From assembly GCF_000626715.1 (NCBI RefSeq), contig NZ_AQRA01000004.1, forward strand, positions 310,001-374,000: a stretch of 64,000 nt of DNA, written 5' to 3'. Shown piece after piece: positions 46,885 through 55,391 of the stretch. The translations under genes were made by a program, and so were the position numbers. The notes under the pieces are model-generated. The model worked only from the letters and a program-made list of their open reading frames with translations, was not told the DNA's origin and did no database searches. Each line of letters begins with the position of its first letter. The stretch's first letter is position 1. This stretch comes from Aquimarina atlantica (GTDB taxonomy: Bacteria > Bacteroidota > Bacteroidia > Flavobacteriales > Flavobacteriaceae).

Positions 46885-47448
46885 ATGAAGGAAAAATTAA
46901 AAGAGCATATCGAAAAGCTAATACCTCTTACAGAGGATGAGTTTACTTTTATTTTATCCCATTTTTCAATTGAAAAATATAAAAAAAACGATTTTCTTAT
47001 TCAACAAGGAGAAAATGTAAATTACTGCTACTATGTTGTTTCCGGACTTTTAAAGTTAGTATTTAACGATAAAGATGGGAAACAACATATTGTGTCATTT
47101 GCCATGGAAGATTGGTGGGAAAGTGATTTTTCAGCTTATTTTATGCAAACTAAAGCTAAAATGTCACTGCAATGTATTGAAAACACTATTGTATTTTCGA
47201 TTAGTCTTAAGAATTATCAAAAATTATCAACTGAATTACCAAAAATGGGGTCTTTCTTTCTCAAAAAATCTAACTTAGGACATATTGCTTCACAAAATAG
47301 GATTTTATCTTTTCTAACTTCAAATGCTAAAGAGAGGTATGAACAGTTACTTAAGCAATATCCTCTATTATTTCAACGAGTTCCCAAAACCCTTTTAGCT
47401 TCATATTTAGGTGTTTCGCGTGAGACACTTAGTCGGCTTTCTTCCTAA
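46885..47448 (+). CDS. Crp/Fnr-family transcriptional regulator
   Basis: 187 residues: cyclic-nucleotide-binding-like beta-barrel (IEKYKKNDFLIQQGENVNYCYYVVSGLLKLVFNDKDGK) and a C-terminal winged helix whose recognition helix is GVSRETLSRLSS, ending at the last residue. The RE--SR pattern is that of CRP proteins that read TGTGA. A perfect TGTGA-N6-TCACA site lies 20 nt past its stop, before the RidA gene. The pair is bracketed by the R4 repeats. Confidence 0.86.
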   Translation: MKEKLKEHIEKLIPLTEDEFTFILSHFSIEKYKKNDFLIQQGENVNYCYYVVSGLLKLVFNDKDGKQHIVSFAMEDWWESDFSAYFMQTKAKMSLQCIENTIVFSISLKNYQKLSTELPKMGSFFLKKSNLGHIASQNRILSFLTSNAKERYEQLLKQYPLLFQRVPKTLLASYLGVSRETLSRLSS

Positions 47449-47468
47449 AATTTTCATTTCTTCATAAT

Positions 47469-47484
47469 TGTGATGTTTGTCACA
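47469..47484. promoter_or_regulatory. CRP-type operator TGTGA-N6-TCACA
   Basis: TGTGATGTTTGTCACA is a perfect inverted repeat in the CRP consensus. It is centred 61 nt before the RidA start, with a weak -7-like ATATTTG at 47507-47513, so it would sit about 45 nt before the transcription start, a usual activator position. The obvious ligand is the Crp-like protein encoded just upstream. Confidence 0.6.
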
Positions 47485-47537
47485 CTCGAACAATACTATT
47501 ATTCAAATATTTGTAGTGTAAATACAAAATTACATTT

Positions 47538-48008
47538 ATGAGAAATAAAGTAATAGTATTCGTACTTATATTATTAACTACAGTGCCAACATTAGCACAA
47601 AAGAAAAAAAAGGAACAAATGGAAAAACAAATAATTAATCCATGGAAATGGCAGGATGAAAGAAGTTATGCACAAGCAATTGAAGTTAAAAAACCTGAAG
47701 GAACCCTATATGTTTCTGGACAAACGGCAATCAACAATGATGGAAAATCAAGTACTGGTGACATGAAATTCCAACTAATTGAATCTATTAAGAATTTAGA
47801 GACAGTTATTGAGAAAGCTGGATATGAATGTAAAAATATTGTTAGATTAAACATCTATACTACTTCATCAGATGAGTTTTTTTCTTGTTTTGATGTCTTC
47901 CAAAATTGGATAACTAAACACAACATAAAACAAGCAAGTACTTTATTAGAGGTAAAAAGTCTTTTTGAAACATTAAAAGTAGAATTAGAAGTCACTGTTG
48001 TAAAATAG
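47538..48008 (+). CDS. secreted RidA (YjgF) family protein
   Basis: 156 residues with an unusual N-terminal signal peptide (VPTLAQ) followed by a lysine-rich linker. The domain covers about 32-156 (PWKWQDERSYAQAIEVKKPEGTLYVSGQTA, then ECKNIVRLNIYTTSS). The Arg that binds the carboxylate of imines is in VRLNIY. Typical RidA deaminates enamines in the cytosol, so export is odd. Probably controlled by the adjacent Crp-like protein. Confidence 0.78.
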   Translation: MRNKVIVFVLILLTTVPTLAQKKKKEQMEKQIINPWKWQDERSYAQAIEVKKPEGTLYVSGQTAINNDGKSSTGDMKFQLIESIKNLETVIEKAGYECKNIVRLNIYTTSSDEFFSCFDVFQNWITKHNIKQASTLLEVKSLFETLKVELEVTVVK

Positions 48009-48155
48009 TATTTGATTAAGGCATTCTAAATTAAAAAAAACGAATACCCAACAGCGCATCCTATGTAAAGCTTTTTCTAAGTTTTAGGTTAAAAACACTA
48101 GACCTAAACATTCTAATCGATTCATAATTAATAATTCAACAATAAATAACTGGAT

Positions 48156-48317
48156 AAAATCAAAGCAATTTTAAACTGTTTTTCTTGGAAAATAGCCTGT
48201 AATGAGTCTAAAATTAATCATTGTAAATTCTTTTTTATAAAAAAGTCATTTTTTCCCAAATCAAAAAACAACTTCTATATATTTGAATAAACAAAACCAT
48301 GTTAATACACAGAGATT
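48156..48317 (+). repeat. R4 direct repeat, copy b
   Basis: Same sequence as 46674-46836 in the same orientation: CAAATCAAAAAACAACTTCTATATATTT and TTAATACA...GATTC are shared. It lies 32 nt before the methionine aminopeptidase gene. The rest of the 340-nt gap has nothing recognisable. Confidence 0.8.
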
Positions 48318-48348
48318 CACCATATAATTAATCAGAAAAAGCATATAG

Positions 48349-49113
48349 ATGTCAATAACAAAAGAATCCGAATTAATCGGAATGAAAAAAATTAGTAAAG
48401 TCGTTGGTACTACACTTAAACTAATGAAAAAATACGCTAAAGTTGGTATGTCTACTAAAGAATTAGACGAGTACGGTGGCAAAATTTTAAAAAGCTACGG
48501 AGCTAAATCTGCACCTTATAAGATGTATGGTTTTCCTGGTTATACTTGCATAAGTATAAATAAAGAAGCTGCTCACGGAATCCCATCTGAGAATAAAATA
48601 CTAAAAGAAGGAGATTTAATTAATATTGATGTTTCAGCTGAGCTGAATGGGTTTTGGTCTGACAATGGAAGCTCATTTATTATCGGAAAAGATATTCACA
48701 ATCACCAACCACTTGTGGATGCTTCTAAAAATATATTGCGTAAAGCAATAAATAATATAAAAGGTGGAGTGAAAATTTCAGACATTGGGTATCTAATAGA
48801 AACCGAAGCTAAAAAAAATGGGTTTAAAGTAATCAAAAACTTAGCTGGACATGGAGTTGGGAGAAGTTTACATGAAGACCCAGAAAATATTTTGAATTAC
48901 AGAGTTAGAAGTAATAGAGAAAGATTTAAGAAAAATACCACAGTAGCTATTGAAACTTTCATTTCAACAAAATCAACTGTTGCCATAGAACTGGATGATG
49001 GTTGGACTTTAGTTGGAGACAAAGGCGGTTTTGTTTCTCAGCACGAGCATACAATATTAATAACAGCCAAACACCCAGAAATTCTTACAAAATCTAATGG
49101 TATTTTTCTATAG
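48349..49113 (+). CDS. map: type I methionine aminopeptidase (paralogue)
   Basis: 254 residues. All metal ligands of MetAP1 are in place: D94 and D105 (NIDVSAELNGFWSDN), H168 (AGHGVGR), E202 (IETFIST) and E233 (QHEHT), with H76 in AAHGIPS. It removes the initiator Met from new proteins. The isolated accessory setting suggests a second copy in addition to the housekeeping gene usually found near ribosomal genes. A methyltransferase gene follows after 44 nt. Confidence 0.87.
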   Translation: MSITKESELIGMKKISKVVGTTLKLMKKYAKVGMSTKELDEYGGKILKSYGAKSAPYKMYGFPGYTCISINKEAAHGIPSENKILKEGDLINIDVSAELNGFWSDNGSSFIIGKDIHNHQPLVDASKNILRKAINNIKGGVKISDIGYLIETEAKKNGFKVIKNLAGHGVGRSLHEDPENILNYRVRSNRERFKKNTTVAIETFISTKSTVAIELDDGWTLVGDKGGFVSQHEHTILITAKHPEILTKSNGIFL

Positions 49114-49157
49114 ACATAAGAAAATTCTCACTTATATATTATTAACATAAAATCATA

Positions 49158-49922
49158 ATGAAAAGTATTGGAAATGATATAACAGAAAGACTCATTGAAA
49201 CTGGTAAATTAAAACCCGGGATGAGAGTTTTAGATTTGGGATGCGGAAATGGAAATGTCTCTTTTATAGTTTCAAAGTTTGTCGGTCAACACGGAATAGT
49301 TGTAGGATTGGACAATAATAAAAATGCTATTAATGCTGCCAAACAAAAAGCAAATGAACTTGAGCTTTCTAACATGAAGTTTATCGAACTCGACATTACT
49401 AAAAACTTTGAGATAGAATATTCAAAATTTGACGTCATTATAGTCAGGCGTGTATTGATGTATCTTTCTAATCCGATTAAAACCATTAGAAATGCTATTA
49501 CTCACTTAAAACCAAATGGTTTATTTTTAGTTCAAGAAAATGATATGTCGCTCGTTCCAATTGGCTTAGAAGGAATGCCTATTCACCAGAAAATAATTGG
49601 TCTCATAAAAAAGACACTTGCTAAAGAAAATGCAAATCTAAACTTTGGTTTTGAATTAAATACGATTTTAACAAATTCGGGATTGAAAGTAGAGAAAATT
49701 TGGGCAGAAGCAACAGTTAGTACGCCTTCCCAGCTCACTCCTTGGAGTTTTTTAGCAAACGTAATGAAAGAAAGAATGCTAAAACATGAAGTAATAAAAA
49801 ATTTATCCGAACTAAACCTCGATAGTTTAGAAGAAAGATTAACTGAAGAAAGGTTGTCAAACACCAAAACTTTTATATCAGACATAGTTTTTTGTGGTGT
49901 AGCAAGAAAACTTAGCATTTAA
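49158..49922 (+). CDS. class I SAM-dependent methyltransferase
   Basis: 254 residues. SAM-binding motif VLDLGCGNGNVSFIVSKF at about 24-41, acidic VGLDNNKNAI, and VIIVRRVLMYLSNP. UbiE/arsenite-methyltransferase-like fold; no cysteines point to arsenic. Co-directional with the aminopeptidase gene. Substrate unknown. Confidence 0.85.
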   Translation: MKSIGNDITERLIETGKLKPGMRVLDLGCGNGNVSFIVSKFVGQHGIVVGLDNNKNAINAAKQKANELELSNMKFIELDITKNFEIEYSKFDVIIVRRVLMYLSNPIKTIRNAITHLKPNGLFLVQENDMSLVPIGLEGMPIHQKIIGLIKKTLAKENANLNFGFELNTILTNSGLKVEKIWAEATVSTPSQLTPWSFLANVMKERMLKHEVIKNLSELNLDSLEERLTEERLSNTKTFISDIVFCGVARKLSI

Positions 49923-50293
49923 TTTTATCAAAAAAACAGACAACTCACTACAACATTATATACAATAAATAAGGCATTCTGCTGTTCACGAAAGTTTAGT
50001 AATATTTACTAATACCGTGAAATCATTCATTTAGTTCAATTAAAATTTGAAAGTTTATCACTCACCATATATACTTAAAAATTCAACGAGTTATAGAAAA
50101 GAAATAAACCTTACTATAATATAAGTTTTTAACAATAATAAAACAGGTTTTCATCGATATCGAGAGCTATTACCAACAGATATTATTATAAGTAATAATC
50201 AACTTGTTTTAAATTTATTAATGAAGTAGGTTTAACACTATCTCTTTTAATGAATTTAAAACAAGTTGGTTTCGATAAAAGGATATTAAATTC
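49923..50293. other. 371-nt intergenic region with a large inverted repeat
   Basis: Mostly AT-rich. An inverted repeat (50200-50220 against 50248-50268, 20 of 21 positions, 27-nt loop) lies between the convergent methyltransferase and serine hydrolase genes and may act as a terminator of the latter. Its CTTGTTTTAAATTTATT arm recalls the core of the BIME-like repeats. No gene is evident. Confidence 0.5.
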
Positions 50294-51733
50294 TTACCGT
50301 ATACCTTCTATCCTTAATTCTCCTTTAGGATTGGGAGTAACATCAAATAGAATCTGTTCTACCTCGGTTTTGGTTTTAACACCAAGAGCTACTTCATTTT
50401 CTTTTACCATAATTTGTACGATCTTTCCTCCTTTAAGATTCTCATGTAATTGTTTAAACATCGCTAAATGTCTTTGCATAGAAAAAGAATTTTTAAACAT
50501 TGAAGTCATTCTATTTTCTATAAAAGTTTTCCAGGTATTTTGATCATTTTGATGCACCGTCTGCATAAACTCTTCTACTAATTGATCTGCCATTTCTCCG
50601 ATTATTGTTCCCTTTGATTGTTCAGTAACAGTAGGATTGAAATCAGGTTTTAAAAGTATTCCTGCTATTTGAGAAGTAATATTCTCGAATTTGCGTTGCA
50701 CCGCATTGGTCATTATAATAATAGTAATCTCTTCATCGAGATAACGCCACATATCTGCAAAGAAAACCCCATTACCTCCATTATGAGCAATCAATTCGGT
50801 ATTACGAGGTGTAGGAAAAATTGCCCATCCATATCCGTAATATGATCCCGCCCCCTCTCCTTCTTCTATATGTTTACCATAGTACTTGGTTTTTGCTGTA
50901 GCATCCAGAATTTTATCTCCTAGCAACGCTTGGTGCCATTTATACAGATCCTGTGTGGTAGATAACACACCTCCATTTGCTTTTAAGTGCCAGTATGGTC
51001 CATCTACACCCCATTTCTTATCTGTAGGTTTTCCCCAATGTTTGTTTTTACGATATCCCACCGCTATATCATTAAACAAAGGTTTTTTATACCCTGTTTG
51101 GTGCATCCCAGAAGGTTTCCACAGGTGTTTCATCAAATATTCTTCATAAGACATTCCTGAGACTTTTTCTATAATTATACCTAAGAAACTATATCCTATA
51201 TTAGAATATCTAAACCTGGTTCCTGGTTTGAATACTAATTCCCCTTTAAAAGCTTCTTCGATAAAGTCTTGAGTAGAAATATTTTCATAATCACCTCCTA
51301 TTACATCTTGAAACCCTGAAGAATGTGTAAGTAAATGATGTAAGGTGATATCTTGTTTATCTTTGGGTACGTTTACTATATATTTAGAAAGTTTATCTTC
51401 TACAGAAAGTTTACCCTGCATTTCTAATTTTAAAATAGCGGCTCCCGTAAATTGCTTGGTGATCGAACCAATATCGAAAACTGTTTTGGGAGTACTTTTG
51501 ATTTTGTTTTCTCGATTAGCATATCCGTATCCTTTTTCTAGAAGTACGCTTCCTTTCTGAGCGACCAAAACACTTCCAGAAAATCCTGATTTTTCTAATG
51601 CATTGAGATAGGCTGATAATTTCTCTTTATTGGTTACAGTAGCACTACTAACTGCTTCTTGTGCTACAGTTGGTTCTTGTTTGCAGGATAGTAGAAAACT
51701 TAGCAGTACTACTATTTTAAATACATGTTTCAT
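50294..51733 (-). CDS. class C-like serine hydrolase lipoprotein
   Basis: 479 residues with a lipobox (SFLLSCKQE, Cys 17). Motifs SITK at 90-93, YSN in FRYSNIGYSFLG and HNG in AHNGGNGVF are canonical for PF00144, followed by a 150-residue C-terminal domain containing a DUF3471-like tail. Periplasmic or outer-membrane peptidase/esterase. Divergent from the LytS/LytTR pair 208 nt away, which may control it. Confidence 0.86.
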   Translation of the reverse strand: MKHVFKIVVLLSFLLSCKQEPTVAQEAVSSATVTNKEKLSAYLNALEKSGFSGSVLVAQKGSVLLEKGYGYANRENKIKSTPKTVFDIGSITKQFTGAAILKLEMQGKLSVEDKLSKYIVNVPKDKQDITLHHLLTHSSGFQDVIGGDYENISTQDFIEEAFKGELVFKPGTRFRYSNIGYSFLGIIIEKVSGMSYEEYLMKHLWKPSGMHQTGYKKPLFNDIAVGYRKNKHWGKPTDKKWGVDGPYWHLKANGGVLSTTQDLYKWHQALLGDKILDATAKTKYYGKHIEEGEGAGSYYGYGWAIFPTPRNTELIAHNGGNGVFFADMWRYLDEEITIIIMTNAVQRKFENITSQIAGILLKPDFNPTVTEQSKGTIIGEMADQLVEEFMQTVHQNDQNTWKTFIENRMTSMFKNSFSMQRHLAMFKQLHENLKGGKIVQIMVKENEVALGVKTKTEVEQILFDVTPNPKGELRIEGIR

Positions 51734-51941
51734 CTGTTCTTTTTTTAATGATTTTGAATAACAATATTAAAATGGTTATCAACAGTTTACAACAAAATGT
51801 TACCTAGGTAAAAACTAAGTTATATATATCAAAATCTAGGTTATCAAACGTATTCTTACCTTATTTTGGGGTTTTGTACCATAAATTAAGAGTATATCAC
51901 TTTTACAGAATTGGTTCAACAATTATCTATACATTTGAATT

Positions 51942-53018
51942 GTGAGCATACAACAAATATCTTTACAACGATGGATCGAGGTTTTCCTGAATATTCTATT
52001 TTGGGTTGCTTCTATTGCTATTTTACTATTGACAACCGAGGTAGGAATTGTTGAAAATACAGTAGAAGATGAAAATGGAACAATTGTACAAGAAACTATA
52101 GAAATGGGGATTTTTACTCTCCCCGATTTTATAGGTATGATCAGTATTATTCCTTTTTTTTATGTCGTTACTTTTTACCTAACTCCAAAATACTATTCAT
52201 CTAAAAAGTATCTGATCTTTTCTGGGCTACTCTTTTTAAGTTTAACAGGCCTTTTATCAATAGAATTAGGAGTTGTATATTTTCAGAATACTGTGTTTCA
52301 TACCATGATGATACGGTTCTTTACATTTTACAACCTATTTTTTATGGTGGTTGCAGTTGTATATGGCATGTTAAGACATCAATTAAAAATGGAAACACAT
52401 CAACAAACTTTAGAAAAAGAAAAGATAAGTGCCGAACTACAATTGATGCAATCACAGATCAATCCACATTTTATGTTTAATGCCTTAAACAATTTATTGG
52501 CGATATCAGAACGGTCAGAAAATACTGAGACTTCTTCGGGGATAACAAAACTGTCGGATCTTTTACGATTTATGATTTATGATACTCGAGCAGCAGAAGT
52601 ATTACTTTCTAAAGAAATTGAATTTATAGAAAACTATATTGCTCTTCAAAAATTAAAATATAGTACAGAAGATCCTTTTGAGATTTCATTTATTACAAAA
52701 ACCAATAATGAAGATCCAAAAATTGCACCTACACTATTAATTCCTTTTGTTGAAAATGCATTTAAACATGGCCTTGACATCCAAACCCAATCTTTTATTC
52801 ATATCAAGCTAAAGCTTAACGCTAACCAACTATATTTTGAAGTTAAAAACTCAAAACATCATCTTAAGAAAACCGAATTCGAAAAAAAATACTCTGGTAT
52901 CGGTTTAGAAAATGTAAAAAAACGCTTGCATTTGATCTATCCAAATCAATATAATTTGGATATCAAAGATGATGAGCATATCTTTTATGTACAATTAAAA
53001 ATTGATCTTGCCATATGA
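51942..53018 (+). CDS. LytS-type sensor histidine kinase
   Basis: 358 residues starting at GTG. Four membrane segments (15-32, 62-82, 90-112, 122-143), the first loop being an acidic extracytoplasmic stretch (GIVENTVEDENGTIVQETIE). The His_kinase box is NPHFMFNALNN with His at about 176; the N-box is PFVENAFKHGL. Overlaps the response regulator start by 4 nt. Confidence 0.9.
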   Translation: MSIQQISLQRWIEVFLNILFWVASIAILLLTTEVGIVENTVEDENGTIVQETIEMGIFTLPDFIGMISIIPFFYVVTFYLTPKYYSSKKYLIFSGLLFLSLTGLLSIELGVVYFQNTVFHTMMIRFFTFYNLFFMVVAVVYGMLRHQLKMETHQQTLEKEKISAELQLMQSQINPHFMFNALNNLLAISERSENTETSSGITKLSDLLRFMIYDTRAAEVLLSKEIEFIENYIALQKLKYSTEDPFEISFITKTNNEDPKIAPTLLIPFVENAFKHGLDIQTQSFIHIKLKLNANQLYFEVKNSKHHLKKTEFEKKYSGIGLENVKKRLHLIYPNQYNLDIKDDEHIFYVQLKIDLAI

Positions 53019-53701
53019 TTACAGCTGTAATTATAGATGATGAACCTAATGCGATAGAGCTATTACAAGGCTATATCAAAAAGCTATCCTTTGTAGAATG
53101 TATTCGTAGCTTTAGAAATCCTATAGAAGCATTGGTATTTTTAAAAGAACACAGCGTAGATCTCATATTTCTGGATATCAATATGCCGCAATTATCTGGT
53201 ATTTCTTTTATAAAAACACTAGAAAACCCTCCTAAAATTATATTAACAACAGCATATTCTGAATATGCCGTAGAGAGTTATGAATACCAGGTCGCTGATT
53301 ATTTACTAAAACCCATTTCGTTTGAACGTTTTCTAAAAGCGGTACTTAAAATTAAGGATACTATTGAAGAATCTGTACCACAAGAAGTAACTAATGATAT
53401 CATCTATATAAAAAGTGGTCAGCAACAGTTTAAAACCAGTATCGATGATATTTTATATCTTCAAAAAGATGGTAATTATATAAATTATATTACTAAAGAA
53501 AAAAATATTCTTGCCAGGCAATCGATTAAAAATGCCCTGGATGAACTAGGAAAAGGGTTTATACAGATTCATAAATCAACCATTATTAATGTAAACCATA
53601 TTTTGGCTTTTGATTCTAATTCGGTAACAATTAATGGTACTAAATTATCAATAGGACAATCCTATAAAGTAGCTTTTCAAAACTATATAAAGTCTACATA
53701 A
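53015..53701 (+). CDS. LytTR-family response regulator
   Basis: 228 residues. Receiver with D8/D9, phospho-acceptor D54 in FLDINMPQLSG and Lys in LLKPISF at about 98; LytTR domain from about 125 (IKSGQQQFKTSIDDILYLQ ... FIQIHKSTIINVNHI). Coupled to the kinase. The divergent serine hydrolase and the following Crp-like gene are possible targets. Confidence 0.92.
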   Translation: MITAVIIDDEPNAIELLQGYIKKLSFVECIRSFRNPIEALVFLKEHSVDLIFLDINMPQLSGISFIKTLENPPKIILTTAYSEYAVESYEYQVADYLLKPISFERFLKAVLKIKDTIEESVPQEVTNDIIYIKSGQQQFKTSIDDILYLQKDGNYINYITKEKNILARQSIKNALDELGKGFIQIHKSTIINVNHILAFDSNSVTINGTKLSIGQSYKVAFQNYIKST

Positions 53702-53879
53702 ATATAAATCATTATTGATATTGCTTCATCTCTAACTCTTTAACGATTCAAGATATTTTATCAAAATTTCTTTAGTTTAAAACTATAGATGAAGTATATA
53801 GAATTCCTTTATTGTACAAAATAGAATAAGAGATACTACTAAATTCTTACTTTTGAATATAAGAACTATATCCTAAAGC

Positions 53880-54455
53880 GTGGAAAAAATTATATCTAGT
53901 ATAAAAAGTATGTATGCGGTAAGCGATGCTTCTATAGCATCTTTAACCAGTAAGATGACAAAACTACATCTTCCTAAAAAGCATGTACTTATTAAAAGTG
54001 GAGTTGTAGACAAAAATTACTATTTCATCGAAAAAGGATTGACGCGTTCTTATTGCATTATTGATGGAGAAGAAGCCACTACCTGGTTTAGTAAAGAAGG
54101 AGAATTAGCCTTCTCTATGCTAAGTTGTTATGAAAACAAACCAGGATTTGAATATGTAGATTTATTAGAAGATTCTATTATATATGCTATCCCGGTACAT
54201 GAATTAAACTTATTATACAAAACCAATATTGAAATTGCGAATTGGTCCAGAATAGCACATCAAAAAGCATTTCTTGATCTCGAATTACGGCATATTGCCT
54301 TGGCAACGCAGTCTGCTAAAGAACGTTATGATACTTTTACCAAAGAGAAATCTGATTTATTTAAACGTGTAAAACTAGGCTATATCGCTTCTTTTCTGGG
54401 AGTTACTCAAGTTACTCTAAGTAGATTAAGAGCTAAACAACATTTTTTAACATAG
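53880..54455 (+). CDS. Crp/Fnr-family transcriptional regulator
   Basis: 191 residues from a GTG start. Cyclic-nucleotide-binding-like fold followed by a winged helix with LGVTQVTLSRLRAKQ. Unlike the regulator at 46885, the recognition helix lacks the RE pair, so it should read a different site. A TACTTTTG -7-like box is at 53848-53855. The acetyltransferase operon starts 62 nt downstream. Confidence 0.85.
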   Translation: MEKIISSIKSMYAVSDASIASLTSKMTKLHLPKKHVLIKSGVVDKNYYFIEKGLTRSYCIIDGEEATTWFSKEGELAFSMLSCYENKPGFEYVDLLEDSIIYAIPVHELNLLYKTNIEIANWSRIAHQKAFLDLELRHIALATQSAKERYDTFTKEKSDLFKRVKLGYIASFLGVTQVTLSRLRAKQHFLT

Positions 54456-54517
54456 GTAAAAAATATTCTTCTAAAACAAAGCTAATTTTATACGGTCGTT
54501 ATTTAATTAAAGAAAAC

Positions 54518-55093
54518 ATGCATATGACCGAAAAAGAAAAAATGCTGGCTGGTGAATCTTATGATACCAGGGATCCCGAATTAATCAAAATGTATCATAA
54601 AGCACGAAAATTAATGCAGGTGTATAACACTCTGGACTCTACAGATACCAAAGGTAAAAAACAAACTCTATTAGATTTATTAGGGTATATTGGAGATGGT
54701 GCATGGATCGAACCTCCTTTTTTTTGTGATTATGGAGCCCATATTTCTGTAGGCGAAAACACGGTAATAAATACCAATTGCATGTTTATCGATGATAATA
54801 CAATAACTATTGGAAAAAATGGGTTAATTGCACCTTTTGTTCAGATATATACAGCAAAACATCCTGTAAAAGCTTCTGAGAGAATACAAAACTCTGGTAA
54901 TGCTCCTTTTACGACATTAACAAGCCCAGTAAAAATTGGAGATAATGTATGGATTGGTGGAAACAGTGTTATATTACCAGGAGTTACTATCGGTAATAAT
55001 GTTACCATAGGAGCAGGATCTGTAGTAACCAAAGATATTCCTGATAACACTTTAGCTTTCGGAAATCCATGTGCAATTATAAAAACCATATAA
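54518..55093 (+). CDS. maltose/galactoside O-acetyltransferase-like enzyme
   Basis: 191 residues. N-terminal Mac domain (TEKEKMLAGESYDTRDPELI) and a left-handed beta-helix of hexapeptide repeats with catalytic His in TAKHPV (about 115) and the acetyl-CoA site near GDNVWIGGNSVILPGVTIG. It acetylates sugars with acetyl-CoA. Followed after 1 nt by a SemiSWEET-like gene and an oxidoreductase, forming a likely sugar operon. Confidence 0.88.
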   Translation: MHMTEKEKMLAGESYDTRDPELIKMYHKARKLMQVYNTLDSTDTKGKKQTLLDLLGYIGDGAWIEPPFFCDYGAHISVGENTVINTNCMFIDDNTITIGKNGLIAPFVQIYTAKHPVKASERIQNSGNAPFTTLTSPVKIGDNVWIGGNSVILPGVTIGNNVTIGAGSVVTKDIPDNTLAFGNPCAIIKTI

Positions 55094-55094
55094 A

Positions 55095-55391
55095 ATGAAC
55101 TTTTTACAATCTATCCCAGAATCAATATTTGAAATTATCGGTTTTTCTATTGGTTTTTTTGTCTGCATCATAACTGCCATTCAAATTATTAAAGAATACA
55201 AATCAAAACAATCCAGTAGCCTTTCGCCAGGCTATGTTATGGGATGGTTATTTGTATATTCATTTTGGGCTCTCTATGGACTTAGGTTTGAAGCAATCGC
55301 TTTATGGACAACAAATAGTCTTGCATTATTCCTGCAAATTGGTTTGTGCATTATAGTATTTAAGAAAAATAAAAAAAATCAGCATGTCTAA
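55095..55391 (+). CDS. SemiSWEET / PQ-loop family transporter
   Basis: 98 residues with three membrane helices (12-32, 46-64, 68-88). SSLSPGYVMGWLFVYSFWALYGL matches the SemiSWEET PQ-loop region and the length is right for a half-transporter that works as a dimer. It would move sugars passively. It lies 1 nt after the acetyltransferase gene and overlaps the oxidoreductase gene by 8 nt. Confidence 0.75.
   Translation: MNFLQSIPESIFEIIGFSIGFFVCIITAIQIIKEYKSKQSSSLSPGYVMGWLFVYSFWALYGLRFEAIALWTTNSLALFLQIGLCIIVFKKNKKNQHV

Noticed and set aside
50250..50543. 97-codon plus-strand frame
   Set aside because: Overlaps the 3' end of the minus-strand serine hydrolase gene and the inverted repeat; no protein-like features.
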